Of a stretch of 64,000 nucleotides of DNA, positions 49,948 to 58,510 are shown piece by piece. The stretch comes from CAVVUC01 sp963751395 (GTDB lineage Bacteria; Verrucomicrobiota; Verrucomicrobiia; Chthoniobacterales; Chthoniobacteraceae): positions 496,001 through 560,000 of the forward strand of contig CAVVUC010000003.1 in the NCBI GenBank assembly GCA_963751395.1, given 5' to 3'. Position 1 is the first letter of the stretch; each line of letters opens with the position of its first letter. The position numbers were made by a program, and so were the translations under genes. A model generated the notes under the pieces. That model was not told the origin of the DNA. It was given only the letters and a program-made list of their open reading frames with translations, and searched no databases.

Positions 49948-51765
49948 GTGAGTTCTTCATCTCCCGTTTTACCCGAATCGGCTCCTTCAACCCCGTGTCC
50001 AGCAGGACGTGCCGACCTGCGCCCAAGAAGCATTCGCGACGCCGTGATCCGGCTCGCGGGCAATTCGCAGGACGGCATCCAGTCCATCGGCGGATTCCTT
50101 GCGCGCCTCGCCGGCCGCAGCGCGCAGGACGTGATGACTTACATGACGATCCCGTCCACGATCTCGGGCGGGCCTTCGATTTTCCAGGTGCGGATCGGCA
50201 CCGGCGACGTGCTGTCGGCGGGCGATGAAGCGGATTTTCTCGTCGCGTTTTACGAGCACAGCTACAACGACCACATCAGCTTCCTTCGCGAGGGCGGCGT
50301 GCTGCTTTACGACTCCGACCAATTCCAACCGGACCTCGACGACAAGCGACACGTCTATGTCGGCGTGCCGATCACCGGCCTCACCGTCGAGGCGCTCGGC
50401 GGCACTGCGAAGGACAAGGGCAAGAACATGTTCGTGCTCGGCCTGCTGGCCGCGATTTTCCACCTCGACGTTGACAAGTTGAAAACGCTCATCCGCGAGC
50501 GGTTCAGCGGCAAGGACGAAAGCATCGTCAACACCGCGCTCATGGCGTTCCAGTCCGGCTACGCCTATCCCGTCGGCAACGTCCTCCGCACGCGTTACCA
50601 GTTCGAGCCGTCGCAGCCGACGGAGCGCGCGCAGATCACGATGGATGGCAACCAGGCGCTCGCCTACGGGCTGATCGCCGCCGGCGTCCGCTATGGCGCG
50701 GCTTATCCGATCACGCCGTGGTCGTCGATCATGGAAATTTTGCGGTCTGAACTTCCGAAATACGGCGGGTTGTTCGTTCAGTGCGAAGACGAGCTCGGCG
50801 CGGTGTCGATGGCGCTCGGTTTCTCACTCGCGGGTCATCTGCCGATCACCGGCAGCTCCGGCCCCGGCATTTCGCTGAAGACCGAGGCGATCGGCTGGGC
50901 GACGATGGCCGAGATGCCGCTGATCATCGTGAACGTGCAACGCGGCGGTCCCAGCACCGGGCTGCCGACCAACGTCGAGCAGAGCGATCTTTTCCAGGCA
51001 ATCTACGGCGGCCACGGCGACAGCCCGCGCGTCGTGCTCGCGGCACAGACCGTCGAGGATTGCTTCTACATCGCCATCGAGGCGGCACGCATCGCCCGGA
51101 AATACAGCACGCCGGTTTTCATCCTCAGCGACGCCTCGCTCTCGACGCGCATCGAAGCGTTCGACGAGCCGGAACTGAAATCGCTGATGCAGGAACCGAA
51201 GCTCGACCTCACGCCGCGGCCTCCGGGCTTCAAGCCGTATCCGCTCGATGCCATCACGCAGCACGCGGCGCCCGGAACGAAGATGCTCGATGGCAAATAC
51301 CCCGTAATGACCGGCCTCGAACACGACGAGTTCGGCCATCCGACCGGCCGTCCGAAGCTGCACATCGCGATGACTGCGAAGCGCCGCGGCAAGCTCCAGA
51401 CGCTCGCGGAGGAGATTCCCGTGCCGGAGGTTTTCGGCGATCAGGAAGGCGAGGCATTGCTCGTCGGCTGGGGCTCGACCTATGGCCCGATCCACGAGGC
51501 CGTGCGCATCGCGCAGGAACGCGGCGAGAACCTGGCGGCGATTCATCTGCGCCACGTCAATCCGCTGCCGTACGGCCTCGACAAAATCTTCAAGCGCTTC
51601 AAGCGCGTGATCGTCGTCGAGATGAACGACGAGGGCCTCTACGGCTACGGCCAGCTCGCCACCATCCTGCGCGCCCGCTATTGCGACCCGCGCATCCGCA
51701 GCCTCACCAAGACCGACGGCCTCACCTTCCGCGTCAAAGAAATCCTCGAAGGAGTCATTAAATAA
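49948..51765 (+). CDS. korA: 2-oxoacid:ferredoxin oxidoreductase, fused gamma-alpha subunit
   Basis: 605 aa. The N-terminal gamma domain (~20-190; RLAGNSQDGIQSIGGFLAR, TYMTIPSTISGGPSIFQVRI) is fused to the alpha domain (~230-600; MDGNQALAYGLIAAGVRYGA, AYPITPWSSIMEILRSELPK, ITGSSGPGISLKTEAIG). With KorB it forms the ferredoxin-dependent 2-oxoglutarate (or related) oxidoreductase linking the TCA cycle to low-potential electrons. GTG 49948 is chosen because the upstream TTG is the promoter -35 box. Substrate specificity cannot be set by sequence alone. Confidence 0.9.
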   Translation: MSSSSPVLPESAPSTPCPAGRADLRPRSIRDAVIRLAGNSQDGIQSIGGFLARLAGRSAQDVMTYMTIPSTISGGPSIFQVRIGTGDVLSAGDEADFLVAFYEHSYNDHISFLREGGVLLYDSDQFQPDLDDKRHVYVGVPITGLTVEALGGTAKDKGKNMFVLGLLAAIFHLDVDKLKTLIRERFSGKDESIVNTALMAFQSGYAYPVGNVLRTRYQFEPSQPTERAQITMDGNQALAYGLIAAGVRYGAAYPITPWSSIMEILRSELPKYGGLFVQCEDELGAVSMALGFSLAGHLPITGSSGPGISLKTEAIGWATMAEMPLIIVNVQRGGPSTGLPTNVEQSDLFQAIYGGHGDSPRVVLAAQTVEDCFYIAIEAARIARKYSTPVFILSDASLSTRIEAFDEPELKSLMQEPKLDLTPRPPGFKPYPLDAITQHAAPGTKMLDGKYPVMTGLEHDEFGHPTGRPKLHIAMTAKRRGKLQTLAEEIPVPEVFGDQEGEALLVGWGSTYGPIHEAVRIAQERGENLAAIHLRHVNPLPYGLDKIFKRFKRVIVVEMNDEGLYGYGQLATILRARYCDPRIRSLTKTDGLTFRVKEILEGVIK

Positions 51766-51767
51766 GA

Positions 51768-51911
51768 AATGACGAAATCCGAATGACGAATGACGAATGA
51801 AATTCGAATGACAAACTTCTTCAGAATCAGGGCACGAGAATCACGCGAAATGTCGTCGGCGAATTCCAGTCTTCTTCATTGGTCATTGGTCATTAGTCAT
51901 TAGTCATTTTC
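51768..51911. repeat. GAATGAC/GTCATT repeat cluster in the korA-korB gap
   Basis: Left arm 51768-51811 has tandem GAATGAC units; right arm ~51879-51911 has tandem GGTCATT and AGTCATT units, the reverse complement class. The 150-bp gap between korA and korB would fold into a long hairpin. Similar GAATGAC arrays are common between genes in Verrucomicrobiota and Planctomycetes. No spacers are present, so it is not a CRISPR. Confidence 0.8.
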
Positions 51912-51917
51912 TTCCAC

Positions 51918-52862
51918 ATGAGCACCGAAACCACCCTCACACCGCCCGCTCCGGCCGCGCCGGAAAAACTCACGAAAAAAGCCCTCACCGCCGATCACCC
52001 CACCTGGTGTCCCGGCTGCGGCGACTTCGCCGTGCTCGCGTCCTTTTACAAAATCCTCGAACGCTGCCAGCTCCCGCACGAAAACATCGTCACCCTCGCC
52101 GGTATCGGCTGCTCCTCGCGCTTCCCGTATTTCGTCAACACCTACGGCGCGCACTTCATCCACGGACGCGCAGTCCCGCTTGCCAGCGGCGTGAGTCTCT
52201 CGCGGCCCGACCTGCATGTCTTCCTCTTCGGCGGCGACGGCGACGGTTTCTCCATCGGCGGCAACCACCTCGAACACGGCGCCCGCAAGAACATCAACCT
52301 CACCTACGTCATCATGGACAACTTCGTCTATGGCCTGACGAAAAAGCAGACCTCGCCCACGTCGCCCGTCGGGTTCAAATCGAAAACCGATCCGACCGGC
52401 GCGATCGATCATCCGGTCAACCCGATGAAGAAACTCATCTCCGCCGGCGCCACCTTCGTCGCGCGCACCCACGCCACCCAGGTCAATCACATGATCGCCA
52501 TGATCGAGCGCGCGATGGACCACGACGGCTTCTCGGTCGTCGAGGTTCTCAGCGAGTGCGTCGAGTTTTTCCCCGGCGCATTCGACTCCAGCAACCCGCG
52601 CAAAGGCGGCGCGTTCCAGACCATCGACGAGAAAAAGTGGGACAACACTCCCGAGGACGAAGCGCGTCACGACGTGACCGACGAGGTCGCTGCATTCAAA
52701 CTCGCGAACCTGCCGTTCCCCGGCGTCTTCGGCGTCTTCTACGAAATCGACCGCCCGACAAAGAACGCGCTCGAGAAGAAATGGATCGACGCCAGCCGCG
52801 CAAAAGCGGGCAACGCCAGCGACCTTGATCTTTTGCAGAAGACGTTTGACCGGATGAAGTAG
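51918..52862 (+). CDS. korB: 2-oxoacid:ferredoxin oxidoreductase subunit beta
   Basis: 314 aa. Thiamine-diphosphate-binding subunit: TWCPGCGDFAVLASFYKILE (Fe-S/TPP region with CPGCG), NIVTLAGIGCSSRFPYF, VFLFGGDGDGFSIGGNHLEH (Mg-TPP GDG motif) and FVYGLTKKQTSPTSPVGF. It partners with KorA upstream. The repeat cluster separating them may tune mRNA stability. Confidence 0.93.
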   Translation: MSTETTLTPPAPAAPEKLTKKALTADHPTWCPGCGDFAVLASFYKILERCQLPHENIVTLAGIGCSSRFPYFVNTYGAHFIHGRAVPLASGVSLSRPDLHVFLFGGDGDGFSIGGNHLEHGARKNINLTYVIMDNFVYGLTKKQTSPTSPVGFKSKTDPTGAIDHPVNPMKKLISAGATFVARTHATQVNHMIAMIERAMDHDGFSVVEVLSECVEFFPGAFDSSNPRKGGAFQTIDEKKWDNTPEDEARHDVTDEVAAFKLANLPFPGVFGVFYEIDRPTKNALEKKWIDASRAKAGNASDLDLLQKTFDRMK

Positions 52863-53037
52863 GTCGGTCAAGGACCTCCAGGGCCAGGCGTTTTACGCCC
52901 ACCATTGAAACAGCGCGGTCAAAGTAACAACCAAGTCATAGGCAATGTCGGCCTGTTCTACGTCTGCCATCGGTTGTCGCTCTTTGGTTGGAAAGTGATG
53001 CCCACCGCTCGCACGACCTCTGCAATTTGGAATTGTC

Positions 53038-53388
53038 TTACGAAAGCGGCTCTGCTTTGGCGTGAATTTTAGCCGGAGGACTTGGATAATAGTGCAACAG
53101 CGCGGGGCAAAGCCATCCGTCCATGGCAAGTTCCTCGCACCGGTAATAGGTCCCCTCTTTACCGTCTCCTTCCGAGGTGCGGGTGAGTGTGATCCGGGCG
53201 CCGGGGAACCTGACCTCGGAGAACAGCAACTTGAATCCCGCCCTTGCGTTTGGGATGTCGGCCACAAGTTTGGTGATGATTTCGTCGGCTCCCGCAACAA
53301 AAGGTTCCCGCGAAAGACCGAACCGGTCGTCGTCAAAAACCCAGGTGCCGCTGTGCCAGTAAGGTTTGAGAAGCTGGATGCTGTTCAT
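53038..53388 (-). CDS. Hypothetical protein, DUF6717-like
   Basis: 116 aa: YWHSGTWVFDDDRFGLSREP near the N-terminus, then FKLLFSEVRFPGARITLTRT and GWLCPALLHYY near the C-terminus. The pattern matches a small family with conserved WVFDD and GWLCPAL that I believe is DUF6717; the function is unknown. No signal peptide. It lies alone between korB and lpd. Confidence 0.6.
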   Translation of the reverse strand: MNSIQLLKPYWHSGTWVFDDDRFGLSREPFVAGADEIITKLVADIPNARAGFKLLFSEVRFPGARITLTRTSEGDGKEGTYYRCEELAMDGWLCPALLHYYPSPPAKIHAKAEPLS

Positions 53389-53597
53389 TTCGGAAACTCG
53401 CCAGTCGTCTCAAGCAACGCAAGGAGGAGTTGCCGAACCAGCAGTCGGATGAATTTCCCCGGCTCACCCGTCATCTCAACAAAATCAGCCGCGTGATCCT
53501 GCTGCGTGAACTTGAGGTTCGGTCAGTTCGCTCGAGTCTGTGGCGCTGAGAAAATCTTTGACGTTCGCAGCCGTGTCGCAGCATCCTCCCAAGTTCT
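53389..53597. other. Gap with a possible coding remnant
   Basis: On the plus strand a short frame near 53405-53550 reads LKQRKEELPNQQSDEFPRLT without a start codon, resembling a truncated helical protein. No intact gene, RNA or repeat was found. Confidence 0.3.
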
Positions 53598-54991
53598 ATG
53601 GCTAACTACGATCTGATCGTCATCGGCGGCGGCCCCGCCGGCTACGTCGGCGCGATTCGCGCGGCACAACTCGGAAAAAAAGTCGCGTGCGTCGAGAAGG
53701 AACGCGCCGGCGGCACCTGCTCAACTGGGGCTGCATCCCGACGAAGGCGCTGCTGCAAGAACGCCGAGCTGTACCATCTCATGAAGCACCGCGCGGCGGA
53801 GTTCGGATTCAAGTATCGAGAAACTGGACTACGACTGGACGAAGATCATCAAGCGTTCGCGCGAAGTCTCCGACAAGAACGCGGCGGGCATCGAATTCCT
53901 CTTCAAGAAGAACAAGGTCGATTACATCCGCGGCGAGGCCTCGATCGAAAAGAGCGGCACCGTAAAAGTGAAGTCCGCCGACGGCAAGGAAGAGACCCAC
54001 ACCGCGACGAAAATTCTCGTCGCCACCGGCTGCGTGTCGCGGCCGATGCCCGGTTTTCCGTTCAACGGCAAGACAGTCATCGGCAGCAAGGAAGCGATGG
54101 TTCTGAGCGCGCAGCCGAAGTAGCATGATCGTCATCGGCGCGGGCGCGATCGGGATCGAGTTCGCCTATTTCTTCAACGCCTTCGGCACGAAGGTCACCG
54201 TCGTCGAAATGCTGCCCAACGCTGCTGCCGGTCGAGGACACCGAGGTTTCGCAGACGCTGGAAAAATCGTTCGCGAAGCAGGGGATCACGATTCTGACCG
54301 ACGCCAAAACGACCAAGACCGAGGCGACCGACAGCGGCGTCCAGATCACCGTCGCCGACGCGAAGGGCGCGGAGAAAGTGCTCGAAGCCGACGTGTGCCT
54401 CGTGGCCATCGGCGTCGCGCCGGTGCTGCCCGGCGGCGCGAAGATCGAGCTGACCGACCGCGGCTACATCAAGACCAACGACCGCTACGAAACCAGCATC
54501 CCCGGCGTGTTCGCCGCCGGCGACATCATCGGGCCGCCCTGGCTCGCGCACGTCGCCAGCTTCGAAGCGATCCAGGCCGTCGAAGGCATGTTCGAAGCGG
54601 ACGCAAGCCGAAGAAAGTCACGCATCTTCCCCGGCTGCACCTACTGCCAGCCGCAGGTTGCCAGCGTCGGTCTCACCGAACGCGCCGCGAAGGAAAAGGG
54701 GCTCAAGTTCAAGGTCGGCAAGTTCCCGTTCATGGCCAGCGGCAAAGCACGCGCCATCGGCGAGAGTCGAAGGTTTCGTGAAGCTCATCATCGGCGAGCC
54801 GCACGGCGAAATCCTCGGCGCGCACATCATCGGCCCGGAAGCGACCGAGATGATCGCCGAGCTCGGTCTGGCCATGAATGCTCGAAGCCACCTACGAAGA
54901 CATCGAAGCCACGATCCACGCCCATCCGACGCTGAGCGAAGCCGTGCATGAGGCGACCAGTCAGGCGTTTGGGCACGCGATTCATATCTAG
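53598..54991 (+). pseudogene. lpd: Dihydrolipoamide dehydrogenase with nine apparent frame changes
   Basis: The full Lpd sequence is present in order but spread over all three frames: MANYDLIVIGGGPAGYVGAI (FAD site), then LNWGCIPTKALL (redox Cys, first Cys of the pair just before the first shift), KNAELYHLMKHRAAEFGFKY, EKLDYDWTKIIKRSREVSDK, MIVIGAGAIGIEFAYFFNAF (NAD site), LLPVEDTEVSQTLEKSF, IPGVFAAGDIIGPPWLAHV, EGFVKLIIGEPHGEILGAHI and EATYEDIEATIHAHPTLSEA (catalytic His). Breaks lie near 53720, 53757, 53817, 54121, 54222, 54597, 54632, 54768 and 54883, mostly single-base additions. The amino-acid content is intact, which suggests sequence or assembly error more than decay; a real pseudogene is possible. 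Confidence 0.9.
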
Positions 54992-55008
54992 TCGCGCAAA
55001 CCGTGACC

Positions 55009-55047
55009 TTGACGGGATACGTATCAGACTTACAATCTGACACGTAT
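55009..55047 (+). promoter_or_regulatory. Promoter/operator of VapBC-type pair, leaderless
   Basis: TTGACG (55009-55014) and TACAAT (55031-55036), 16-bp spacer. An inverted repeat ATACGTATCAGA (55017-55028) / TCTGACACGTAT (55036-55047) spans the promoter, overlapping the -10 box and the ATG at 55046. The transcription start would fall within a few bases of the start codon. It fits autoregulation by the antitoxin-toxin complex. Confidence 0.72.
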
Positions 55048-55315
55048 GTCCAAGCTCACGCTCTCCGTGCCGGAGGAAAGCATCAAGATCGCGAAGCGTT
55101 ACGCTGTTGCACAGCGCAAGAGCGTTTCGGCGCTCGTAACGGAAATCTTCAATTCCTTCGGGGCGAAACTGGATGCGGGTAGAAAACCCAAAATCGTCAA
55201 TTCACCAACGCCGATCACCGATGCGTTGCGCGGTTGCCTCGCGCCCGCCAGGCACACCCACAAAACTGACCGTGAGCTGCTGGAGGAAGCCCTCACCGAA
55301 AAATATCTGCGCTGA
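55046..55315 (+). CDS. VapB-like antitoxin
   Basis: 89 aa: MSKLTLSVPEESIKIAKRYA, then VAQRKSVSALVTEIFNSF, a ribbon-helix-helix-like N-terminal DNA-binding segment of the DUF6364 type. The C-terminal part (ALRGCLAPARHTHKTDRELL) would wrap the toxin. It overlaps the toxin start (TGATG), and the operator repeat lies at its own start codon. Confidence 0.82.
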   Translation: MSKLTLSVPEESIKIAKRYAVAQRKSVSALVTEIFNSFGAKLDAGRKPKIVNSPTPITDALRGCLAPARHTHKTDRELLEEALTEKYLR

Positions 55316-55731
55316 TGAACGTCCTGATCGATTCGGACGTGATCATGGATGTGCTCCTCCTGCGCGAACCGTTCCACGACGCGTCCGGCCAGGTGTTCGC
55401 GCTGGCTGAATCGCGGCGGATTCGCGGGTTCGTTTCCGCTGTGGCGTTCAGCAACGTCTATTTTCTCTCGCGCAAGGAAGTGGGCGACACGAAAGCGCGG
55501 GCGAACCTTCGTCTGCTGCTTCATCTTTTTGAAACGGTCCAGGTGGACGAGAAAATCATCCGAACTGCCCTCGACTCCCGCTTGAACGATTTCGAGGATG
55601 CCATCCAGTTTCAATGCGCGCTTCGCTGTCGGGCGAGCTACATCGTCACGCGAAACCTGGGCGACTTTCCAAAACGAGGAGAGTGCTCGTGCGTGACTCC
55701 CGGCGCATTCCTGGCCAGGTTACTGAGCTGA
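55315..55731 (+). CDS. PIN-domain toxin (VapC-like)
   Basis: 138-aa PIN-domain RNase: MNVLIDSDVIMDVLLLREPF (Asp-6, Asp-8), conserved NVYFLSRKEVGD, LNDFEDAIQFQCALRC (acidic pair) and YIVTRNLGDFPKRGECSC near the end. It is a second PIN toxin in the window, of a different subfamily from that at 2057-2470. It ends 1 bp before the palindromic element. Confidence 0.87.
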   Translation: MNVLIDSDVIMDVLLLREPFHDASGQVFALAESRRIRGFVSAVAFSNVYFLSRKEVGDTKARANLRLLLHLFETVQVDEKIIRTALDSRLNDFEDAIQFQCALRCRASYIVTRNLGDFPKRGECSCVTPGAFLARLLS

Positions 55732-55856
55732 GAGGGCGTCTAAAAAATCGGTTTTTGTTGTAACCGGTGGTCTGTGACCCCGGCGGAATTCCCACTTTGC
55801 CCAGCAACGCATCCGGCCTCCCGGAGGCCGGCTACAACCACTTTTTAGACGGCCTC
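55732..55856. mobile_element. MITE-like palindromic element
   Basis: About 125 bp. The left end GAGGGCGTCTAAAAAATCGG and the right end (CACTTTTTAGACGGCCTC) are imperfect inverted repeats of 18 bases. Inside, GTTGTAACCGG and CCGGCTACAAC form a second inverted pair. No coding capacity. It is a non-autonomous element or RNA hairpin of the type frequent in Verrucomicrobiota intergenic DNA. Its start coincides with the vapC stop codon. Confidence 0.72.
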
Positions 55857-55963
55857 TAAGACTTTGAAGATTCCTGGCAACCACCGGGACCAACCGACAA
55901 AGCAAAGCTTCAGCAAGGGATTTGCCTTTGCACGAACGCCACCGACTTGCCATAGTTCACACC

Positions 55964-56359
55964 ATGCGCTCCAGCATTTCCTCCCTCCTCCTCTGCCTGC
56001 TGCTTGCAGCCTGCGCCACGGACGACATCGCCGAGACCGGCATTCCCAAGGCCCGCGCCATTGCCATCGCCACCCGCGCCTGCAAGGATTACCCGGATCG
56101 CTTCCCGGTCATCGACCGCGCGCAATGGATCAGCGGAGGCCGCTACTGGGTGGTTGATCTCACCGACTCCAGCCGCAGCGTCGGCAAGTTTTACATGATC
56201 GACCGCAACGGCAGGATCATCGGCACCGGGCGCATTCCGCAGGATTCGACATTGCCGGAAGCACCGCGCTATCGCGACCGGCGCGACTATTACGACTCCG
56301 GTTACAACAACCGGCGATATTACGATGACGAGCCAGTTTACCGCGGTCGCGTTTATTGA
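55964..56359 (+). CDS. Hypothetical lipoprotein
   Basis: 131 aa. The signal peptide and lipobox are MRSSISSLLLCLLLAACATD (LAAC, acylated Cys-17). The mature part contains IPKARAIAIATRACKDYPDR and GGRYWVVDLTDSSRSVGKFY, and ends in a Tyr/Arg-rich tail (RDRRDYYDSGYNNRRYYDDE). ATG 55964 was chosen because it starts the signal peptide; an upstream in-frame ATG (55922) does not. The role is unknown, at the cell envelope. Confidence 0.78.
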   Translation: MRSSISSLLLCLLLAACATDDIAETGIPKARAIAIATRACKDYPDRFPVIDRAQWISGGRYWVVDLTDSSRSVGKFYMIDRNGRIIGTGRIPQDSTLPEAPRYRDRRDYYDSGYNNRRYYDDEPVYRGRVY

Positions 56360-56395
56360 GTTTTCCTGTGCCCGTTCATTTACCCTGATTTCACC

Positions 56396-57364
56396 ATGAG
56401 CACCACCACCACCTCCCAACTTGACCAACTAAAGCAGTTCACCCGCGTCGTTGCCGACACCGGCGACTTCGAGTCGATGCGCGAATTCAAACCCGAGGAC
56501 GCGACCACGAATCCGAGCCTCATCTACCAGGCGACGCAGAAACCGGAATACGCCCATCTCCTTAACAAAGCCATCGCCGACAACAAGGAGACGCGCGCCG
56601 TCGGCTCGGAGAAACTGGAGGCCATCATCGACGATCTCCTCGTCAACTTCGGCCTCGAGATTTTGAAGATCGTGCCGGGCCGCGTCTCGACCGAAGTCGA
56701 TGCGCGCCTCTCCTTCGACAAGGAGGGCACCAAGCGCAAGGCGCATCACCTCATCAGTCTCTACGAGGCCAACGGCATCCCTCGCGAGCGCATCCTCATC
56801 AAGATCGCCTCGACGTGGGAAGGCATCCGCGCCGCCGAGCTGCTGCAAAAGGAAGGCATCAACTGCAATCTCACGCTGCTCTTCTCGCTCCCGCAGGCCG
56901 TCGCTTGCGCCAACGCCCGCGTGAAGCTCATCTCGCCGTTCGTCGGCCGCATCTACGACTGGTATAAAGCCGCGAACAAGCGCGATTACGCCGGTGCCGA
57001 AGATCCCGGCGTCCAGTCGGTGACGACCATTTTCAACTACTACAAAAAATTCGGCCACGAGACCGAAGTCATGGGCGCGAGCTTCCGCAACGTCGGCCAG
57101 ATCACCGAACTCGCCGGCAGCGACCTGCTCACGATCAGCCCCGACCTGCTCGCGAAACTCGCCGAGTCCACCGAGCCGATCACGCGCAAGCTCGACACCG
57201 AGGCCGCGAAACAAAAAGAGATTCAGCGACTGCCGCTCGACGAAAAAACCTTCCGCTGGCTGGTGAACGAAGACGCCATGGCCACGGAGAAAACCGCCGA
57301 AGGCATCCGCAAATTCGCCGCCAACATCGTGAAGCTGGAGCAGTTCATCGCGGCAAAGCTGTAA
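56396..57364 (+). CDS. tal: Transaldolase
   Basis: 322 aa, the usual class-1 length. DTGDFESMREFKPEDATTNP and SLIYQATQKPEYAHLL near the start, VSTEVDARLSFD, ILIKIASTWEGIRAAELLQK with the Schiff-base Lys, and VMGASFRNVGQITELAGSD. It interconverts sedoheptulose-7-P and glyceraldehyde-3-P with erythrose-4-P and fructose-6-P in the pentose phosphate pathway. Confidence 0.96.
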   Translation: MSTTTTSQLDQLKQFTRVVADTGDFESMREFKPEDATTNPSLIYQATQKPEYAHLLNKAIADNKETRAVGSEKLEAIIDDLLVNFGLEILKIVPGRVSTEVDARLSFDKEGTKRKAHHLISLYEANGIPRERILIKIASTWEGIRAAELLQKEGINCNLTLLFSLPQAVACANARVKLISPFVGRIYDWYKAANKRDYAGAEDPGVQSVTTIFNYYKKFGHETEVMGASFRNVGQITELAGSDLLTISPDLLAKLAESTEPITRKLDTEAAKQKEIQRLPLDEKTFRWLVNEDAMATEKTAEGIRKFAANIVKLEQFIAAKL

Positions 57365-57448
57365 GTTTGGGTTCTTCGGCAAGTAGGGCTGCACTGAAAC
57401 TCGACTGCATTGCGCCTGTGTTGACTAGGGCTCATTTGCACAAGTCTA

Positions 57449-58249
57449 ATGCTTACATTTGAGAATCTCGTCGCAGGTTGCTTCGCATTGCTTGTTTTAG
57501 CCTGCTTATGTGCGGCACTCCGCGAAAGTCGTTATGGCTTCATATTTTGGTTTCTCCTAGTCGCAACGCCAATAGTGCTTGTGGGGCGTATTGTTTCTAC
57601 CCTGCCAGTTCCGTCAGGACCAGGACCCACCGCACCGCTCGAAGGCATCACGTCTGTCTCGGTTCTCGTTATTGTGTGCCTGCTGCTCGGCATTTCCTTG
57701 GGAGCCATAGCCATCCGTCCTAAAGCGGGGAATTATCAAATGGTTGTTGTCGTCCCTACTGTAATCGCCTATTTCGCGATGGTCGTCCTCGTTGCTCAGA
57801 CCATTCCTAAGTATTCAGCGCGGAGTCCTATTCTGGTCGAGTGTCTGACAATTGATGAAAAACCGATTGCTCAAGTCCACATCGTTTACCAAACCTTCTC
57901 AACAACAGATGGTGATTTAGCACCCGCTGTCAAGGGCGATGCGACCACGGACTCAAGCGGACACGCAATCATATTTACACGGCCCCGACATAGGATCGAA
58001 GCAACTCTAAGCAAAGAGGGTTATTCTCCCGTTCATGTCATGATGGACATTGCTTATAGATTCGGCTTTCATCAAACCTCGATAACATGGAACGGCGCGT
58101 CCTCTACAAATGGTTATCAGGACAACCAGTTTGCGATGGTTGACGTGCCCGCCACAAAAGCGCTTTCTCTAAAGCTCTATTTGCCTCGGAGGGGGGTTGA
58201 CACACGGCTACCATATCCTCCTTACAATCCGACGTGGTTACCAAAATGA
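57449..58249 (+). CDS. Hypothetical four-helix membrane protein
   Basis: 266 aa. Predicted helices near residues 7-24, 29-50, 68-92 and 100-122. The C-terminal half (~130-266) looks like an extracytoplasmic beta-sandwich or carboxypeptidase-regulatory-like module (VECLTIDEKPIAQVHIVYQT; ATTDSSGHAIIFTRPRHRIE). The base composition is much less GC-rich than its neighbours. I do not recognise the family. Confidence 0.6.
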   Translation: MLTFENLVAGCFALLVLACLCAALRESRYGFIFWFLLVATPIVLVGRIVSTLPVPSGPGPTAPLEGITSVSVLVIVCLLLGISLGAIAIRPKAGNYQMVVVVPTVIAYFAMVVLVAQTIPKYSARSPILVECLTIDEKPIAQVHIVYQTFSTTDGDLAPAVKGDATTDSSGHAIIFTRPRHRIEATLSKEGYSPVHVMMDIAYRFGFHQTSITWNGASSTNGYQDNQFAMVDVPATKALSLKLYLPRRGVDTRLPYPPYNPTWLPK

Positions 58250-58510
58250 GGACTTTCCTCCTCGATGCGAAACTGACGCTTTCGCAACGCACTTGCCGGG
58301 GCAACTCCGTTGCCAGGTTGGAGGCAGGCGGCGTGAAAAAGAAGTCATGGTGAGCGGAGTGGAGCAGGGCGGAACGCAGCCGAACCATCTCTGATTCCGT
58401 CCGCGAGTCCCTTCCGCCTGGGGAAAGATCAGTGATCCTTCGGCTTCGCTCAGGATGACGGCGCGACTCGATCGCTCGCTCAAAGCGGCGATTCCGTTAC
58501 ACTTCATCTC
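58250..58510. repeat. Degenerate intergenic repeat
   Basis: No gene. Patches such as GGTGAGCGGAGTGGAG and GATCCTTCGGCTTCGCTCAG followed by GATGAC are of the kind repeated many times in genomes of this group. The base runs are short and imperfect, suggesting an old, decayed repeat. Confidence 0.5.

Noticed and set aside
51766..51917. CRISPR array in the GAATGAC repeats
   Set aside because: Units of 7-10 bases are contiguous, with no regularly spaced unique spacers and no cas genes.
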